From Mesorhizobium sp. B2-1-8 (GTDB lineage Bacteria > Pseudomonadota > Alphaproteobacteria > Rhizobiales > Rhizobiaceae), in assembly GCF_006442545.2 (NCBI RefSeq), contig NZ_CP083952.1, forward strand, positions 5,805,501-5,869,500: a stretch of DNA of 64,000 bases. The letters run 5' to 3'. Position numbers and translations under genes: made by a program. Shown one piece after another: positions 60,722 to 64,000 of the stretch; within the stretch, counting starts at the first letter, position 1, and the number at the start of each line of letters is the position of its first letter. The notes under the pieces are model-generated. The model was not told where the DNA came from. It searched no databases and saw only the letters and a program-made list of their open reading frames with translations.

Positions 60722-61870
60722 ATGAAAATCACCTCGCTCACCACCTACCTCGTTCCGCCACGCTGGCTGTTTCTGAAGATCGAGACCGATGCAGGGGTTA
60801 CCGGCTGGGGAGAGCCGGTGGTCGAAGGCAGGGCGCTGACCGTCGAGGCGGCGGTCAAGGAGCTTGGTGATTATCTCATCGGCAAAGACCCGCGCCTGAT
60901 CGAGGATCACTGGACGGTGATGCATCGCGGCGGCTTCTACCGCGGCGGGCCGATCCTGATGAGCGCCATTGCCGGCATCGACCAGGCGCTGTGGGACATC
61001 AAGGGCAAGGCGCTCGGCGTGCCCGTGCATGAACTGCTCGGCGGCAAGTTGCGTGACACCATCAAGGTTTATTCCTGGATCGGCGGCGACCGGCCGGCCG
61101 AGGTTGCCGCCGGCGCCAGGGAAATGGTGGCGCGCGGCTTCCTGGCACTCAAAATGAACGGCACCGAGGAACTGCAGATCGTCGACAGCCACGACAAGAT
61201 CGACGCGGCAGTGGAGCGCGTCGCCATGGTTCGTGAAGCCGTCGGATCCGGCATTGGCATTGCCGTCGATTTCCACGGCCGCGTGCATCGGCCGATGGCG
61301 CGCATCCTGGTCAAGGAGCTTGAGCCCTACAGGCTGATGTTCATCGAGGAGCCGGTGCTCAGCGAAAGCCGCGAGGCGCTGAAGGAGATCGCCGCCCTTG
61401 GCTCGACGCCGATCGCGCTCGGCGAGCGCCTCTACAGCCGCTGGGACTTCAAGTCCGTGTTCGAGGAAGCCATAGTCGACATCATCCAGCCCGACTTGTC
61501 GCATGCCGGCGGCATCACCGAATGCCGCAAGATCGCGGCCATGGCGGAGGCCTATGACGTGGCGGTGGCACCGCACTGCCCGCTCGGTCCGATCGCGCTG
61601 GCCGCATGCCTGCAACTTGATGCGGTCAGCTACAACTGCTTCATCCAGGAGCAAAGCCTCGGTATCCACTACAACGCCGCCAATGACCTGCTCGACTACG
61701 CCGCCAACAAGGATGTCTTCCGCTACGAGGATGGCTATGTCGCCATTCCCGATGGCCCGGGCCTCGGTGTCGAGATCGACGAGGACTACGTCAAGGAGCG
61801 CGCCAAGGAAGGACATCGCTGGCGTAACCCGATCTGGCGCCACAGGGACGGCTCCTTCGCCGAGTGGTGA
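60722..61870 (+). CDS. dgoD: D-galactonate dehydratase
   Basis: A 382-aa enolase-superfamily enzyme that dehydrates D-galactonate to 2-keto-3-deoxygalactonate. Its sequence is almost collinear with E. coli DgoD from [20 protein letters not shown] to the C-terminal [16 protein letters not shown]. Metal ligands and acid/base residues are in [26 protein letters not shown] and APHCPLGP. It follows gntR in the same direction. dgoK and dgoA are not in the window, so the rest of the De Ley-Doudoroff route must be elsewhere. Confidence 0.95.
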   Translation: MKITSLTTYLVPPRWLFLKIETDAGVTGWGEPVVEGRALTVEAAVKELGDYLIGKDPRLIEDHWTVMHRGGFYRGGPILMSAIAGIDQALWDIKGKALGVPVHELLGGKLRDTIKVYSWIGGDRPAEVAAGAREMVARGFLALKMNGTEELQIVDSHDKIDAAVERVAMVREAVGSGIGIAVDFHGRVHRPMARILVKELEPYRLMFIEEPVLSESREALKEIAALGSTPIALGERLYSRWDFKSVFEEAIVDIIQPDLSHAGGITECRKIAAMAEAYDVAVAPHCPLGPIALAACLQLDAVSYNCFIQEQSLGIHYNAANDLLDYAANKDVFRYEDGYVAIPDGPGLGVEIDEDYVKERAKEGHRWRNPIWRHRDGSFAEW

Positions 61871-61905
61871 CTTGGCTGAGCGGCAGCCTTCACAGAATTC
61901 CTCCT

Positions 61906-62172
61906 TCAAATACGAGCTTGCCAAAACTGCCCGACCGGGAGGTCAAGTTCGACCGTCGAGTGGGTGATCTCCAACTCGGCCGTAATGGCCTTCGACGAAA
62001 AAAGACGCGTCAACACGACTTTCCCCAGCGTGTCGCTGCGCAAGGCATCCCTTGCCCGGCTGCCGATCAGAACTGCATCCGGCATGATCAGCCATGCGCC
62101 CGCCCGGGCGTAAAAACCGGCGAGCGGCGGATCACAGGTAAAGACACCGAAATCGATCCCGCTCTGTTCCAT
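61906..62172 (-). pseudogene. GNAT acetyltransferase C-terminal fragment
   Basis: About 88 codons showing the end of a GNAT fold (FTCDPPLAGFYARAGAW followed by the GSRARDALRSD region). The acetyl-CoA-binding half is missing, and the frame begins 40 bp after the tctA stop codon. It appears to be a 5'-truncated relic rather than a functional small protein. Confidence 0.6.
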
Positions 62173-62211
62173 CCAGTGTGGCGGCGCAAGGTGCGCCGGC
62201 GGTGGATCGGC

Positions 62212-63753
62212 TCAATCGAGTCGGGGGGCGCCGTCGATTGCCGGCATCCGAGTGGCGCGGGCCATCTTCAATCGCCGCGAACGCCAGGACAGCATCGTCG
62301 GCAGGACCGCCACCGCTGCCGCCATGACCCACAATACGATGCAGATGGTGCTGGAGAAGAGGATCGACAGCTCGCCGCCGCTGATCGCAAGCGCGTTGCG
62401 CAGATTGATTTCCATGACATGGCCGAGCACGAAGCCGAGGATGATCGGTGCCATGTCGAAGCCCGCCTTACGCAGCAGCCAGCCGACCATGCCGATGCCG
62501 AGCATCAGGAAGATCGCGAAGACGGAGGCGTGGGTCGAATAGACGCCGACGATCGACAGGACCAGAATGCCGGGAACCAGAAGCCAGTTCGGAACGGTCA
62601 GCACGCGGGCGAAGATATTGACCAGCGGAAGATTGAGCAGCAGCAGCAGAAAGTTGCCTATGAACAGCGAAGCGACCAGGCCACCGACGATCTCCGGCCG
62701 CTCTGTAAGCAGCATCGGCCCCGGCTGGATGTTGTAGAGCATCAAGGCGCCAAGCATGACGGCAGTGGTGCCGGAGCCTGGAATCCCGAGGGTCAGCATC
62801 GGCACGAAGGCGCCGCAGGCGGTGGCGTTGTTGGCCGCTTCCGGCGCCGCCAACCCACGCACGTCACCCTTGCCGAAGGTGTCCTCTGTGTCCGACAGGC
62901 GCTTCTCGGTGGTGTAGGCGATGGCGCTGGAAACGGAAGCACCGGTGCCGGGCAGCACGCCGACGACGAAGCCGATGACCGAGCTGCGCAGCATGGTGCC
63001 CGTGCATCTCGCGACATCGGCAGCGCGCACCGTCATGCGTCCGAGTTCGCGGATCACGGTGAAGCCGCGGCCCTGGTGCTCGAGGATGACCAGCGCTTCC
63101 GAGATCGAAAACAGGCCGATCACCAGCACCACGAATTCGATGCCGTCGCCGAGTTCGGGTTGATTGAAAGTGAAGCGGTAGGCGCCCGACGTGGCGTCGA
63201 GGCCGACGGTGGCGAGCATCAGGCCGAGCGTGCAGCCGATCAGCGTCTTGACCGGCTGGCTGCCGACCATCGAGCCGAGGGTGGCAAAAGCAAAGACCAT
63301 CAGCACGAAATATTCGGCCGGGCCGAAGCCGATCGCCAGGCGGGCGAGAACCGGCGCGAACCGCGCAAGGCCGATGGAGCCGAAAATGCCGCCGACGAAG
63401 GACGAGATGCCGGACAGCGTCAAAGCCTCGCCGGCCCGTCCCTGCCGCGCCATCGGATAGCCGTCGAGCGCCGTCATCACGGCGCCGGCATCGCCTGGCA
63501 CATTGAGCAGGATCGACGAAATGCGACCGCCATATTCGGCGCCGCAATAGATGGCCGACAAAAGGATCATCGTGCTTTCAGCGGGAAGGCCCATCGTGTA
63601 GGCGATCGGCAGCAACAGGGCGATGCCGTTGATAGGGCCGATGGCGGGAAGCGCACCGACAAGTGTGCCGATGAAACAGCCGATCAGGCCGACGAGAAGG
63701 TTCTGACCGGTCAGGGCGACGGTAAACCCATGCCAGAGATAATCGAGATTCAT
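62212..63753 (-). CDS. tctA: Tripartite tricarboxylate transporter large permease (second system)
   Basis: A 513-aa protein with about 12 helices and the family blocks GALPAIGPINGIALLLPIAY, DGYPMARQGRAGEAL and VLPGTGASVSSAIAY. It is clearly distinct from the tctA at 17.4 kb. ATG 63753 (MNLDYLWHGF) is preceded by an AAAGG site. It lies downstream of a tctB gene that runs off the window, so a tctC probably lies beyond. Its substrate cannot be told from here. Confidence 0.92.
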   Translation of the reverse strand: MNLDYLWHGFTVALTGQNLLVGLIGCFIGTLVGALPAIGPINGIALLLPIAYTMGLPAESTMILLSAIYCGAEYGGRISSILLNVPGDAGAVMTALDGYPMARQGRAGEALTLSGISSFVGGIFGSIGLARFAPVLARLAIGFGPAEYFVLMVFAFATLGSMVGSQPVKTLIGCTLGLMLATVGLDATSGAYRFTFNQPELGDGIEFVVLVIGLFSISEALVILEHQGRGFTVIRELGRMTVRAADVARCTGTMLRSSVIGFVVGVLPGTGASVSSAIAYTTEKRLSDTEDTFGKGDVRGLAAPEAANNATACGAFVPMLTLGIPGSGTTAVMLGALMLYNIQPGPMLLTERPEIVGGLVASLFIGNFLLLLLNLPLVNIFARVLTVPNWLLVPGILVLSIVGVYSTHASVFAIFLMLGIGMVGWLLRKAGFDMAPIILGFVLGHVMEINLRNALAISGGELSILFSSTICIVLWVMAAAVAVLPTMLSWRSRRLKMARATRMPAIDGAPRLD

Positions 63754-63791
63754 GATGTTTGCCTTTCCCGCAAGGAGCGGCCGATCCGCGA

Positions 63792-64000
63792 TCAGCCGAA
63801 CAGTGTGCCCGTGGGCAGATAGACTTGCAGCAGGTAGGAGAAGATGAACCACCACAGCGCCGCATGGCCGGCCGCGCCGGCCGCCGCGTAACCGAGCGGC
63901 GCGCCGAAGATCAGGCCCGTGCCGAGGGTCAGCAGGAAGATGGAGATCGCGAAACCCGCCGTCTCGAAGACCGCGACGCAGAAGACCAGCACCAGAGGGA
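63792..64000 (-). CDS. tctB: Tripartite tricarboxylate transporter small permease, cut by window edge
   Basis: Only the last 69 or so codons are visible. They encode two hydrophobic helices (VFETAGFAISIFLLTLGTGL and AALWWFIFSYLLQV) typical of TctB C-termini. The stop is at 63792-63794, 38 bp before the tctA start. The start lies outside the window. Confidence 0.75.
   Translation of the reverse strand, partial: PLVLVFCVAVFETAGFAISIFLLTLGTGLIFGAPLGYAAAGAAGHAALWWFIFSYLLQVYLPTGTLFG

Noticed and set aside
61864..63822. Long plus-strand open frame of about 650 codons
   Set aside because: Antisense to tctA/tctB; charged, low-complexity composition typical of reverse-strand frames in high-GC genes.
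1..64000. CRISPR array or tandem repeats
   Set aside because: No regularly spaced direct repeats seen; the longest exact repeats are operator-like pairs.

Overview
The window looks like a catabolic-accessory stretch of a high-GC alphaproteobacterium, most likely a soil or root-associated member of the Hyphomicrobiales (Rhizobium/Mesorhizobium-like). The basis is overall base composition, the style of the TRAP, TTT and ABC transporters, the IS630/IS256 debris and a P4-type integrase fragment. No rRNA, tRNA or housekeeping gene fixes the genus. Nearly all of the sequence is transport plus oxidation or dehydration modules, each with its own regulator.

Layout. (1) 0.1-9.4 kb: hydantoinase/oxoprolinase pair (HyuA, HyuB) in one overlapping operon with a 2Fe-2S subunit and an FAD/NAD oxidoreductase of the HcnAB/opine-oxidase type, two DAO-family oxidases on the other strand, and a LysR regulator with two matching LysR-type boxes. 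(2) 9.7-15.7 kb: hexuronate/gulonate module with a zinc dehydrogenase, TRAP transporter DctPQM, GntR regulator and UxuA. It is headed by a promoter buried in a 37-bp palindrome, and its dctM gene carries a one-base frameshift. (3) 15.7-16.2 kb: IS630 and IS256 wreckage. (4) 16.3-24.0 kb: tripartite tricarboxylate transporter TctCBA plus LacI, divergent from a sugar-acid pathway (IlvD-family dehydratase, DapA-family aldolase/dehydratase, RraA-like protein), with two near-identical LacI operators between them. (5) 24.3-28.9 kb: sugar ABC importer (ATPase, binding protein, two permeases) with its own LacI-type operator and two stem-loops after the binding-protein gene. (6) 29-34.8 kb: small island with an integrase remnant, an AhpD/SDR/DoxX/NmrA operon, a broken peroxiredoxin-like gene and a LysR gene. 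(7) 34.8-38.5 kb: metal homeostasis (HupE, COG0523 GTPase, Zur with a Zur box). (8) 38.5-54.4 kb: soluble diiron monooxygenase locus. (9) 54.5-61.9 kb: L-arabinose/D-galactose-type module (AraFGH, aldose 1-epimerase, SDR dehydrogenase, GntR, DgoD). (10) 61.9-64.0 kb: GNAT fragment and the start of another TctA/TctB system, cut by the window edge.

The centrepiece is region 8. Genes on the minus strand encode hydroxylase large subunit, reductase, hydroxylase small subunit and coupling protein in the mimABCD/prmABCD order. They are followed by an amidohydrolase, a MIP18/DUF59 protein, a divergent GroEL, a zinc alcohol dehydrogenase, an aquaporin and a DUF1097 membrane protein, and end at a strong terminator. 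A consensus sigma-54 promoter lies upstream of mimA, and an AcoR/MimR-type sigma-54 activator is encoded at the far end. Divergent from mimA is a tight four-gene cassette (158-aa helical protein, 110-aa coiled coil, 375-aa WD40-like propeller, 57-aa protein) that I cannot assign to any known system. Together with the orphan 157-aa protein beside the activator gene, it is the best candidate here for undescribed biology.
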